A stretch of 64,000 bases of DNA from Carettochelys insculpta (Eukaryota; Chordata; Testudines; Carettochelyidae). Position numbers and translations under genes: made by a program. Shown piece by piece: positions 32,935 to 42,821 of the stretch. The notes beneath the pieces are model-generated. The model was not told the origin of the DNA. It ran no database searches and worked only from the letters and a program-made list of their open reading frames with translations. Location of the stretch: positions 8,010,001-8,074,000 of the forward strand of contig NC_134138.1 of the NCBI RefSeq assembly GCF_033958435.1. Direction: 5' to 3'. Position 1 is the stretch's first letter, and each line of letters starts with the position of its first letter.

Positions 32935-33645
32935 GGCCGTGTCTACACGCGCACGCTACTTCGACGTAGCGGCGCCAACTTCGAAATAGCGCCCGTCACG
33001 GCTACATGTGTTGGGCACTATTTCGAAGTTGAAATCAACGTTAGGCGGCGAGACGTCGAAGTTGCTAAACCCATGAGGGGATGGGAATAGCGCCCTACTT
33101 CGACGTTCAACGTCGAAGTAGGGAACGTGTAAACGATCCGCGTCCCGCAACATCGAAATTGTGGGGTCCGCCATGGCGGCCATCAGCTGAGGGGTTGAGA
33201 GACGCTCTCTCTCCAGCCCCTGCGGGGCTCTATGGTCATCGTGTGCAGCAGCCCTTAGCCCAGGGCTTCTGGCTGCTGCTGCTGCAGCTGGGGATCCATG
33301 CTGCATGCACACGGTCTGCAACCAGTTGTCGGCTCTGTGGATCTTGTGTTGTTTAGTGCAAGTGTGTCTGGGAGGGGCCCTTTAAGGGAGCGGCTTGCTG
33401 TTGAGTCCGCCCTGTGACCCTGTCTGCAGCTGTTCCTGGCACCCTTATTTCGATGTGTGCTACTTTGGCGTGTAGACGTACCCTCGCAGTGCCTATTTCG
33501 ATGTGGTGCTGCCCAACGTCGAAGTTGAACGTCGAGGTTGCCAGTCCTGGAGGACGTGTAGATGTTATTCATTGAAATAAACTATTTCGATGTCGCTACA
33601 TCGAAATAAGCTATTTCGATGTAGTGTGCACATGTAGACGTAGCC
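32935..33645. mobile_element. TCTACAC-type foldback MITE, 711 bp, complete
   Basis: Flanked by TCT at 32932-32934 and 33646-33648. Ends GGCCGTGTCTACACGCGC and ATGTAGACGTAGCC. Internally collinear with the 14451-15158 element, including the centre GCCATGGCGGCCATCAGCTG. It begins 98 bp after the Ly6 stop codon, so it probably lies in the 3' UTR or cuts it short. Confidence 0.88.
33576..33581 (+). promoter_or_regulatory. first AATAAA downstream of the Ly6-like stop (inside MITE)
   Basis: AATAAA occurs in the MITE right arm. The 14451 copy reads AATAGC at the equivalent place. Whether it is used for polyadenylation is unknown. Confidence 0.3.
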
Positions 33646-33950
33646 TCTGTGTGTTGGATCCCAACCACCAGGCCTTGTCTCCAAACTCCAAACAAATAGG
33701 TCATCTGTTGCCTTTTGCCCTGGGGTTCTGTCCCCGGGGCAGGACCCTGGGATGATGCAGAGCCTGCTTCTGTGTGCTCCTGGTGTTGGACTGGTGGTTG
33801 AGTGGCATTCTGCAGAAAGGGGCTCTGGTGCAAGCCTGGCCCATTGCTACCTGATTTCCTTGCCTAGAGACATTTCTAGCCACTGTCACACAAGGGTAAT
33901 ACACGCCAGAGACCTACCCTCAAATCATTCCAAGAGCAGATATTTTAGAA

Positions 33951-34321
33951 CAGTGGTTCCCAACCTGGAGTCTGTGGACCCCTGTGGTTCTTGCAGGGGG
34001 TCCGTGAAAAAAATAAAAGATCAATAAAAATGCTCATAGGAAAGAATTTTTACATCAATTGCAAAGATACAGTCACTTACTATTTTCAGATTAAAGATCT
34101 TCCAGTGTTGTCATTGATGGCTGGCTGAAAATCTAGGTGGTGGTTTCCTTTTTCATTTAATGACGTGTACGCAGCAGCTAGAAGTGGCTTTGAAGGGGGT
34201 CCGCAAATGGTTTGAGGGAGTGCCTAGGGGTCTGCAAATTCTTGGGGGGGTGATTGGGAGTCAGTGACTGGTTTGGGGGTCAACTGGGGGACTGCAGTGG
34301 TGAAAATGGTGGGAAGCACTG
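33951..34321. mobile_element. hAT MITE, 371 bp, perfect 8-bp target duplication
   Basis: TTTTAGAA at 33943-33950 and 34322-34329. Inverted ends CAGTGGTTCCCAACCTGG and GTGGGAAGCACTG. The interior contains GTCCGTGAAAAAAATAAAAG and repeated GGGGG(T/A)C blocks and encodes nothing. Two AATAAA hexamers (34012, 34023) lie within it. Confidence 0.93.
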
Positions 34322-34329
34322 TTTTAGAA

Positions 34330-35276
34330 TAACCTCCTGTCTTGATTCAAAACCTGCCAATGGTGGAAAATCCCCCAGGACTCTTGGGAAACTGGTCCAA
34401 TGATTAATGACTCACTGTTAAAAAACATGCACTTTTGTTCCAGGCTGAATCCAGCATCAACTTCCAGCCACTGGTTCTTGCTAGATAAGAGGCCCTGAGT
34501 TGGGTGGAAGCCTATTTCTTTATGTTTGGGATTGTAGGTGGCACCCTTAATAAATGACTCCCGTTTAAGACAGACTGTGATCGTGTATATCAGAAACCTT
34601 CTGGGCTTGGCTCTTTCTCACTAGTTTGTTCCCCTTTTGGCTCTCGCATTCCCCTGACACTGGCCTTTTCCCCCTCCACACAGCTGTTGGCAGGATTGCT
34701 TCCTTCTCTGCAGTTCTTGCCATGGAGAACAGTCGTCTTTTATCAGGGCGTCATCCCTAGAGACCTCATCTAATAACATACATTTTCGCCCTTCCCTAAA
34801 GCAGTTAACCTCCCTCATGCTCGTATGCTGCTGTTTATGATTGAATGCTTTAATTTGCTCACCATACAACTTTTGTGCATAAGGTGTTTTCTGTGCCTTT
34901 TGCGGCAGACCAGTAAACCCTTGTGCGCTTCGGCACTGCCCAAATTCTGTGGAATCCCAGTTGTGTGACAAAACATGAAAATGACATCCAATTGCGCCAG
35001 AGACAGCTGTCCTAGGAGTATAACTGTCAGGTTTTGGTGCAGTAGAGTGTAATTAAATCATTTTTGCTTTGCCGAAGGGAAGTTTCTCAGCAATTCTTTT
35101 ATGCCATCGTCAAGATCACCTAAAGAAAACAGGTACTTGCTCCTTTGTGCCGCTCATGCAGGTCAAAGGAGCTGGAATGTGGCTGCAGCTGGCCAGCTGA
35201 GAACACTCCTAGCTGGGGGAATGAAGCTGGTGTAAGCTGTCAGGTAACTCTGGCACTGTCTGCCCATCTTCAACGT
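34330..35276. other. unannotated intergenic interval
   Basis: No exon or repeat family recognised. A 116-codon reverse frame at 34621-34971 has no recognisable domain. Confidence 0.35.
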
Positions 35277-35695
35277 AGTCATAGAATCACAGACTCCTCG
35301 GGCTGGAAGGGACCTTAGGAGGTCATCTAGTCCAGCCCCCTGCTTTCAGAAGGATCAACCCCAACTGTCATCCCAGCCAGGACCTTGTCAAGCCACGACT
35401 TAAAAACCTCCAGGGATGGAGAATCCCCCACCTTTCTAGGCAACGCATTCCATTGCTTCACCACCCCCCGGTGAAGTAGTTTTTACTAATATCCAACCTA
35501 CTCCTGTCCTTCTGTAACTTCAGACCATTGCTCCTCGTTCTGCTATCTGACACCACTAAGAACAGGTTCTCACCCTCCTCTTTAGAGCTCCCCTTCAGGA
35601 AGTTGAAGGCTGCTATTAAATCACCCCTCAGTCATCTCTTCTGCAAACTAAACAAGCCCAAATGCCTCAGCCTCTCCTCATAGGTCATGCTGAGG
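35277..35695 (-). mobile_element. CR1 3' region
   Basis: Reverse CR1: CATAGAATCACAGACTCCTC, GGTCATCTAGTCCAGCCCCC, CATTGCTCCTCGTTCTGCTA, AGGAAGTTGAAGGCTGCTAT and CAGCCTCTCCTCATAGGTCA in order, about 420 bp. Confidence 0.92.
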
Positions 35696-36552
35696 GATTT
35701 GAGCTTATGTCGTTTACAGAAGAGGTGTTGTAGCTAAAAAGGGGCAGGTGCAGCAAGAATATACCTATTTTCATCTGGTCTGTGCTCCCATAGGCACCAC
35801 AGCTAGTTTGGTGTAAATTAGAGCTGCCACTAGGCTCTTGTAACTCACACCAATACCTAGACTGATGCAGATTGGCCATTGAAATCAGAGAACCGTAAAT
35901 GGCTCCTTGCTGGTACATTCTTCCCCACACATACAATATAAGCAACAAGTGCCTCTCAGCATAGGCAAGACTGTATCTCTAACTACTGAATTTGAACTGG
36001 GATCAAAGAAACTTTGGTGGTTAAGGAACAGTTGCAGGAGTCCGGGGAGCCGGGTTATTAGCAAGTAAGACTCTGTGCCTCGGTTTCCCCAGCTGTAGTG
36101 GGACTGAAGTGGTATCGAGGCCTTTTGCCAGCTGTTGACACAGGGCTGAATTTTCCCTGATGTTTGCCAAGTGCTTGGAGATCCCAGGAGGGAAAGCACC
36201 TGTCCACTGACTGACAAAGTACAAGGTATTGTACTTACAGCCTGCGCTTGGCTTTCCTCCATGCCATGCACAGCCATGACCATACGTCCCCATGAGTTAA
36301 TTCTGGCCTGCGCAGGTGTCTGCTGCTGTCCTTCTGTGTCATCATCTTGTCGCTTTAAACCCAGGAGAGCTGCAGCATGGGAGCTAAGACTCTTTATTCA
36401 GCAACCCCCTCACCTCTGCTCATGGCCTGAAAGCCATCACTGAAACATTCACCCGCCTTTCCCAAGCGCAGGGCCGTGAATAGAGGAAGGGGTGGAGCCA
36501 ATGCAGGTCACGCTTGCTCATTGGATGCTGCATAGGAGAGGGAGCATCCCCT
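35696..36552. other. unannotated intergenic interval
   Basis: Nothing recognised apart from GCCTCGGTTTCCCCAGCTG near 36078, a possible remnant of an old SINE. Confidence 0.35.
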
Positions 36553-36734
36553 AGGGGGGGGATAGCTCAGTGGTTTGAGTGTCAGCCTGCTAAACCTGGG
36601 GCTGTAAGCTCAATCCTTGAGGATGCCATTTAGGGACTGGGGCAAATAGATGTCAGGGATGGTGGTTGGCCCTGGCAAAAGGGTAGGGGACTAGACTAAA
36701 TGACCTTTCAAGATCCTTTCCAGCTCTACAAGAT
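36553..36734 (+). mobile_element. Cry-type tRNA-derived SINE
   Basis: GATAGCTCAGTGGTTTGAGT, GGGGCTGTAAGCTCAATCC, GCCATTTAGGGACTGGGGC and the tail AAATGACCTTTCAAGATCC. Confidence 0.9.
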
Positions 36735-36752
36735 GCGTATCTCAAATTGCCC

Positions 36753-36918
36753 AGGGCAGAGATAGCTCAGTGGTTTGAGGATTAGCCTCCCTCAAAGTAA
36801 GGTTGTGAGCTCAACCCTTGAGGGGGCCGATTAGGGCGAAAGGGATGGTGCTTGGTCCTGCTAAGAGGGCAGGGGACTGGACTCAATGACCTCCTGAGGT
36901 CCCTTCCAGTTCCATGAG
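36753..36918 (+). mobile_element. Cry-type tRNA-derived SINE, internally deleted
   Basis: GATAGCTCAGTGGTTTGAGG, GGTTGTGAGCTCAACCC, GGGATGGTGCTTGGTCCTGC and the tail AATGACCTCCTGAGGTCCC. Only 18 bp separate it from the previous SINE. Confidence 0.9.
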
Positions 36919-37712
36919 AGGTGTTTGTTTAGGGCCTGCTCTTCAGAAGCCAAGGCGCAGGGCAGCAACTGCAGAACATAAGGCAGCAGTTCATCAGAGC
37001 TCCCTGAGCCGCCACCAGGCTTGTGTATTTGGACTTAAGTATGGAGATGTTTGTGCCAAAGCTACTGACCGTAGCATAACCCATGTGCCTACTGGGCTGC
37101 TCACACAGTGAAAGAAGGTATCTCCTCTACAGCTTTAGCTCAGCAGCCTCTGGCTTCTAGCTCCAACTGTAGAGGCTCTTACACTGAGCTCCACTGTCAG
37201 ATTCAAAGCCTGCCTGTGGGCAGGGAGCAGTAAGGGCTCTTCCAGCTCAGGCATATGCCCCAGGAAAGCAGATTGAAGATGAACTGTCTGATGAGGGAAG
37301 AGAGCCCTTTGGAGTTTCTGTTCTGCAGGAAATCCTTCTGAACTGCATCAAAACCCAAGACATTCCAGTGTTGGGAAAAATAGAATTTAGGATTGACTGA
37401 AAGGTTTTATTGCAGTACTGTTGTTACACCAACAGACCCAGGGCCAGAACCTGCAAGCAAAGGGCTAAAGCCCTGCACTCTTCCACATGCACTAAAGACC
37501 AGCTGGCTCTCTGCTAAGGCTGTAGAGCAGAGACTTCACTCACCCCATATGAGGTCTCAGTGCCTCTGGGTACTACGCTGTCCAAAGGGCTCAGTTTTGA
37601 GTGTTTCTAATAATGGGCCACATCCTCTGTGACTGAACAGACCTTGTCAGCGCTGGCCCTCCCCTGGACTGACACCCTCTTTAAACGCTCTTCTGAAACA
37701 CCCCCCCACCCA
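36919..37712. other. unannotated intergenic interval
   Basis: Nothing recognised. Confidence 0.35.
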
Positions 37713-37805
37713 TGCATCTGACTAAGGGGGTCTTTTTCCACAAAAGCTGATGCTCCAAAATATCTGTTGGTCTATAAGGCACCACAGGACTTCTGGTTGT
37801 TTCTT
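37713..37805 (+). repeat. short dispersed repeat R2, partial
   Basis: GCATCTGACTAAGGGGGTC, CACAAAAGCTGATGCTCC, AAATATCTGTTGGTCTATAA and GGCACCACAGGACTTCTGG. Confidence 0.7.
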
Positions 37806-38256
37806 AATATTTCGCTTTTTAGAAACAAATTGCAGAAAGAAAAGTCAAATATTCCCTTCCCAAAATGCCAACCACGCAGAGGTTGGCCTTTACTCGAATG
37901 CTTTGCTTCCACGCTTTTTCCTCAAAATGAAACGAAGTGAAAAATGTGTTCCCGCACCAAGTTTTTTCTTCAACAAAGTGGCATCTTCTGGGAGAAAAAC
38001 CTTCCCCTCGAAAAGAAACCCAAGCAGACCTCCACCAGGGGGAGCCAGGACTGTGGAACAGCGACCAGTTTATAATACAAAAGCACAACAAAGAATCCTA
38101 AACTGAGTGGGGTGTTTAAGGAGGTCGAGGCTGCAGGCCTGGAGGAACAGAACAGCAGAAATGGCCCTGCCTCTGTGTGCCGCCCCTTCTCCCTGAGCCC
38201 CTGCCCTTGACCTCTTCCCCGAGGCCCCACTCCCGAACCACCTCATCCCTCCAAGG

Positions 38257-38761
38257 CAGGGGTGGCCAACAAGTTAGAGACAAAGAGACAAAATAGCTGT
38301 GGAGAGGGTGCAATGAGCCATCTATCTATCTCTCTATCTATCTACAAAATGTGGCTCAGTGCCTTCCCCAGAGCTGGGCATGCCCAGCTCCCAGTGATTT
38401 GAGCATTGGCTTGCTAAACCCAGGGTTATGAGCTCAATCCTTGAGGTGCAGATAGATTTAAAAAAAAAAACCATCAGGGTGGTGCTTGGCCCTGCCAAGA
38501 GGGCAGGGGACTGGATTTGATGGCCTCCTGAGGTCCCTTCCAGCTCTATGAGATGTGTGTCTCCATATTAATTCAATCCCTCCTGATCCAGGAACCTCAC
38601 CGTGCTCTAACCCAATGCCCATTATGCCTGGAAGTTGTTGAAGCTGCCACAGCCATGTGCTGGGGCAAAGCAGTCCAGGTATGTGGCTCCCAGAAGGAGC
38701 CACATTTCATTGAGCAAAGAGCCACAGGTGGCTTGAGAGCTGGGGGGGTGGGCCACCCCTG
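38257..38761. mobile_element. hAT-like element split by a SINE
   Basis: Ends CAGGGGTGGCCAAC and GGGCCACCCCTG. It contains CTATCTATCTCTCTATC, the reverse strand of a short GATA run, near the left end, and GAGCCACATTTCATTGAGC near the right. A Cry SINE is inserted at about 38390-38562. The target duplication is not clear. Confidence 0.75.
38390..38562 (+). mobile_element. Cry-type SINE, 5'-truncated
   Basis: GTGATTTGAGCATTGGCTTG, GGGTTATGAGCTCAATCC, an A-run, then GGTGGTGCTTGGCCCTGCC and the tail TGGCCTCCTGAGGTCCC. Inserted in the hAT-like element above. Confidence 0.85.
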
Positions 38762-38934
38762 CACCAGGAGCAGCCCCTCTGCTTGCTTCTCTGTGCTACC
38801 TCCCACACAGCTGATAGGCTGGTGTTTCAGCATGCCTGCACTCACACACACACAGTGCGTTAGGTAACCCCGCCACTCCAAAGAGCCTCTTCCGAAGCAC
38901 CTACCTGGGCAACAAATATTTATGAATGGCCTTG

Positions 38935-39177
38935 CAGAGAAAGCTCTAACGTGATCTAATGGCTGGATGTCAAGAGGAGGCCTGTTCAAACTGGAAATAA
39001 GGTGCAATATTTTAAATTGTGAGGGTAACCAAATGTTGGAACCGTTTACCCAGAGTCCGGATGGATTCCCCACCACTGACAATTTTTAAACTGAGCTAGG
39101 ACGGCTTTTGAAAAGATCTGCTCCGGGAACTGATTTGGGGAAGTTCTCTAGGCTGTGCTATCCAGGAGGTCAGAACC
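38935..39177 (+). mobile_element. old CR1 3' region
   Basis: GATCTAATGGCTGGATGTC, CAAACTGGAAATAAGGTGC, CCACTGACAATTTTTAAACT and ATCCAGGAGGTCAGA mark an older CR1 (L3-like) subfamily than the others here. Confidence 0.75.
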
Positions 39178-39831
39178 CCTAGACACCTTGGAATTTATGA
39201 ATCCCTGAAAGGTTGGGATGCAGCACTGCTTCAGTTCTCAGAATCCACACAGCCATCAAGTACAGAGAGAGACAAAGCAGTCTGCTCCCTAAAGCAGAGA
39301 AGCACAATTCCCCCTGTGTCAGTCCAGCCTGATGTTTTGCAGAGGGCTGAGGCGCTAGATGCAGAGCGCAGTGGGTTGGCCTCGTGGGGGAGGCACTGTG
39401 CCAAGACTCCGGAGACCTGGCAGCTGGCTGCAGCACAAACAGACTTTGCAGCTAAAACACAGGATGCAACCAAAATACTCTTCTCTGCCAAGAATGGTGG
39501 CTGAATGCACAGGGTGCAGCCTTCGGGCTGTAGCTGGGGCAGGTCTGTGATGCCCACACACCCTTTATAGGAAAGAGAAACATTAGCTACAGCTGGTGGA
39601 AAATGTCCTTGGTCTGGTTGCACAACCGAACTTTGCTTCCCCACCCCCTGCCCCAGGCCCCAGGAGATTGGGTTGCTGTGCATGAAGCAGCACAGATTGG
39701 TGACCTGCCCCTTTAAGAGCAGGGCACCTGCTGCTGCTTGCTCCAAAGAGCTGGATCCAGGCCCTCCAGCTTTCCACCCATTTTGCCTGATAGCAGCCAC
39801 GGGGCTGCTTTCAAATGGGGCCTGGACCAAG
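39178..39831. other. intergenic interval sharing a segment with 58545-58615
   Basis: About 39255-39310 (GAGAGAGACAAAGCAGTCTG, CTCCCTAAAGCAGAGA) resembles 58555-58610. The remainder is unrecognised. Confidence 0.4.
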
Positions 39832-40006
39832 GGTCCCTCTAATTTTTTCCACCTGTGTGTGGAATAAATTTTGTATACACAGGCAAGTGCAGATGGACAC
39901 CACCCACAGACGCACACAAGCTGCCGGCTGTGGGTGCTCTGATGATCAGCTGGGCGGCTCCTGAATCTCTCCTGGGCGGCCACCCAAGTGCTCAGTTTCC
40001 TGGGAA
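39832..40006 (+). repeat. dispersed repeat R1
   Basis: GGTCCCTCTAATTTTTTCC, GGAATAAATTTTGTATACAC, GATCAGCTGGGCGGCTCC, ending AAGTGCTCAGTTTCCTGGGA. Confidence 0.75.
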
Positions 40007-40689
40007 AGTGCCTGGACCTTTCCCACGGCAATCAGCAAGGAGACGTGCCGATTCCTTGCATCCAGGTTGCAGGGGACCACGGAGCTGCTGACTGGGTTCT
40101 GCTGACTGGCTCGGCATGAGGCTCTGACAGTCATAGCAGGCACCTGTCCTCAATCCTCGGACACATGGGGAATCTCTCCCCTCCCAGCACCAGCAACCAG
40201 AGTCTGGCTCTTTAAAACTTGCCTCGTTCATCCCGACTCCCACACTGAGCAAACTCCAGAGCCGCCAGCGGTCAGCCAGTACCAAGGTTGCTGGTGTGTA
40301 TGGTGGGGGGTGGAGCAAAGGGTGCAGCTGCCCTGGGGCCTGGTGATTTAAAAGGGCTGGGGCTCCAGGCCACTACTGCAGCAGCGCCAGCTGTGGCCAG
40401 AGCCCTGGGCCCTTTAAATCACCATTGGGCTCTCGGTTGCAGTCTGGACAGTGCTGGGAGCTTGGTGGAAGAGGGTAGCCCCAGTACCGCTCCTTCTGCT
40501 GCAGGCACTACCCTTTCAGGAGGGCCCGAGCCACTCCCTCCCCACCCACTTGCGGAGGGGCCAGTAAAGTTTGTTGCCGGCTCTGACCAGTACAGGTAAG
40601 TGGTACATGATCTCACAAGCAGGAATAGGAGCTTGGGCAGGTACTACAGGTTGGATTTCAGGAAACCAGCATTGTCTGGTGCAGCCCTG
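40007..40689. other. unannotated intergenic interval
   Basis: GC-rich; nothing recognised. Confidence 0.35.
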
Positions 40690-42110
40690 GGTCAGGAGGC
40701 TGTAGGACGAAGTCCAATAAGGACAAATGCAAAGTACTGCACTGAGGAGGCACAATCAGTTTGCCACACACCAAATGGGGAGGGACTCCATAGGAAGGCG
40801 TACTGCAGAAAGGGACCGGAGTGGCCCACAAGCTGAGCAAGAGTTGGCAGCATGATCCATTGGTATGGAAATCCAGCATCGTCTGAGCGCCCAAGCCCCG
40901 CTTTCACCTCCTGAGACGAGGGTCTTTGAGAACGGGGACATCTCTCCCAAGACAAAGCTCCTTGTATACCGTGCAGTGGTAGCTCCAACGCTTCTGTATG
41001 CATGTGAAACCTGGACAACATACAAGCGGCATTCAAAGGCACTTGAAAAATATCATCAACGCTGCTTCAGGAGAACCCTATGTATCTCTTGGGAGGATGG
41101 GCGCACCAACACTAGTGTCCTGGAAGAGTTGAACATGACCAGCCGTGAAGCCATTATCATTCCCCAGCAACTTCGTTGGATGGGTCACATGGTTCAGAGG
41201 TCTGATCGGCGCCCCCCAAAACAGGTCCTGTTTTCGGTGTTGGGGGAAGGACGGAGAAGTGTTGGGGGCCAGCGGACGCGATATAAGGATGTGTGGAAGA
41301 TGCACATGGAAAAAGTACACCATCAGTGACAACGCTTGGGGGAGCCCTGCCCAAGACCGTCCCCACTGCAGAGCAGTAATCTGTGAGGGGCTGAAGCGAT
41401 TTGAGAAGTCTTGCTGCAGTGCAGATGAGGAGAGGTGAAGGAGGAAAGAATGACAAAAACTGCTCCGCACCCCTCCAAGAGCTACCAGCACCTGCCCCTT
41501 CAACCTGCAGCTCTAGAACTGGGCGGAGCAGCCATCAATGGACTCACAAATAGGAGGGTGACAGGAAAACGTCCTACTCATTATCGAGTGACTGCCAAGA
41601 AGAAATTAAGCTGTTGGGGGGTGGGGGGGTGAAGCCAACTTGATTCTGGGATGTATTAAGAGGAGTGTTATGAGCAAGACCCGAGGATCATTAGGCCTCA
41701 GCTGAAGTTCTGGTTCCAGTGCTGGGCACCACATTTTAGGAAAGATGTGCAGAAATTGGAAAGGTCCAGAGAAGAGCAACTAAAATGACAAAAGGCCTAG
41801 GAAATATGACCTGAGAGAGAAGATTAAAGGAATTGGGATTTTTCATTTGGAGAAGAGAAATCTGAGAAGGAACATAATGGCAGCTTTCAAACTCCTAAAA
41901 ACGTTACAATGAGGAGGGAGAAAAATTATTCTCCATTGCCTCTGAACATAGGATAAGCCTGGGGCGGTTGCAGAATCTCCATCAGTGGAGCTATTTAGGA
42001 GCAGGTGAGACAAATAGGGATGGGCCAGATGGTGCTTGGTCCTGCCGTGAGGGCAGCAGACTGGACTTGATGTCCTCTCAAGGTCCCTTCCAGATTCTAG
42101 GAGGTAGGCT
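40690..42110 (+). mobile_element. CR1 split by a non-LTR element
   Basis: 40690-40858 (CCAATAAGGACAAATGCAAA, AGGCGTACTGCAGAAAGGGA) and 41636-42110 (GATTCTGGGATGTATTAAGA, GGGCACCACATTTTAGGAAA, GACTTGATGTCCTCTCAAGG) are consecutive CR1 segments. The insertion at 40859-41635 interrupts them. Confidence 0.85.
40859..41635 (+). mobile_element. non-LTR retrotransposon 3' fragment (family L-B) inside CR1
   Basis: Encodes the region after the RT palm: LLYACETWTTYKRH, FRRTLCISWEDGRTNTSVLE, LRWMGHMVQRSDRRPPKQVL and GGQRTRYKDVWK. It is followed by a non-coding tail with CTCACAAATAGGAGGGTGAC. The same tail and protein block recur at 48527-49335 and 57560-58220. 5'-truncated. Confidence 0.82.
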
Positions 42111-42469
42111 GGCAGGTAGAAGCCTTGCTAGGTGGAAGCCCAGAAACAGGGGGAGCCATTGCCCTGTTCAGCAGAGCCTGGCCGGGCTTTGTGTCCCCAG
42201 GGCTGGTGTCTGTGGGGTCAGGGCTGCCTCTGGTAGCTCAGCCATGTCTGGGATCAGGGCCAGCATCCAGGACCAGCATCAGCCCAGCAGGGACCGGGGC
42301 TGGGCTGTAGCTAAGGGGGCCCACAGAGCTGGAGGAGGTGGGCCAGAGGCAGGGGCGCTCCCTTTGTTCAGCAAACTCCCTTGTTCGGGACTGGTCAGGT
42401 CCTGAGGGGGCCAGAGGAGGGAGGTGCAACCTGTCGCATGGCGTAGAGTACACTGAGTACAGGTGTGAT
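42111..42469. other. unannotated intergenic interval
   Basis: Nothing recognised. Confidence 0.35.
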
Positions 42470-42821
42470 AAACTGGAATGTGTTCACTTAGGCTGAGCTG
42501 TAAAGCCCTTAATCCCGGCATTGCACAACTCAGCCGTTGGCACCGGCATCTAGGGAACCTGTCAAAGGCAAGACACATGAATGTTCTGCCTGCTGCAAGT
42601 CAGGGCCGAAACTTTTCGGGGAATTGGTGCAGAACGCAAAGCGAGATAAGGCCTGGGGTGCCGCAGGCCAGGAAAAGAAGCCAAAAAGAGCCAAGAGAAA
42701 GAGCAGTTGTAGGTGGCATCCGGGGAGCTTTAGCTGAACAATATCATAAATATCCATAGCTTGGCAAGTGCTTTGAAGTTCACCTGTGTAAGATGCACTA
42801 CATGCTGCAGAGGCCAGTGGC
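42470..42821 (+). repeat. 352-bp direct repeat, left copy
   Basis: Matches 44228-44579 over its whole length with no gap and about 18 mismatches. Starts AAACTGGAATGTGTTCAC and ends GAGGCCAGTGGC. It is not obviously an LTR, as there is no TG...CA. Confidence 0.92.

Noticed and set aside
34621..34971. 116-codon reverse frame as a small gene
   Set aside because: No known domain, no signal peptide and no context.
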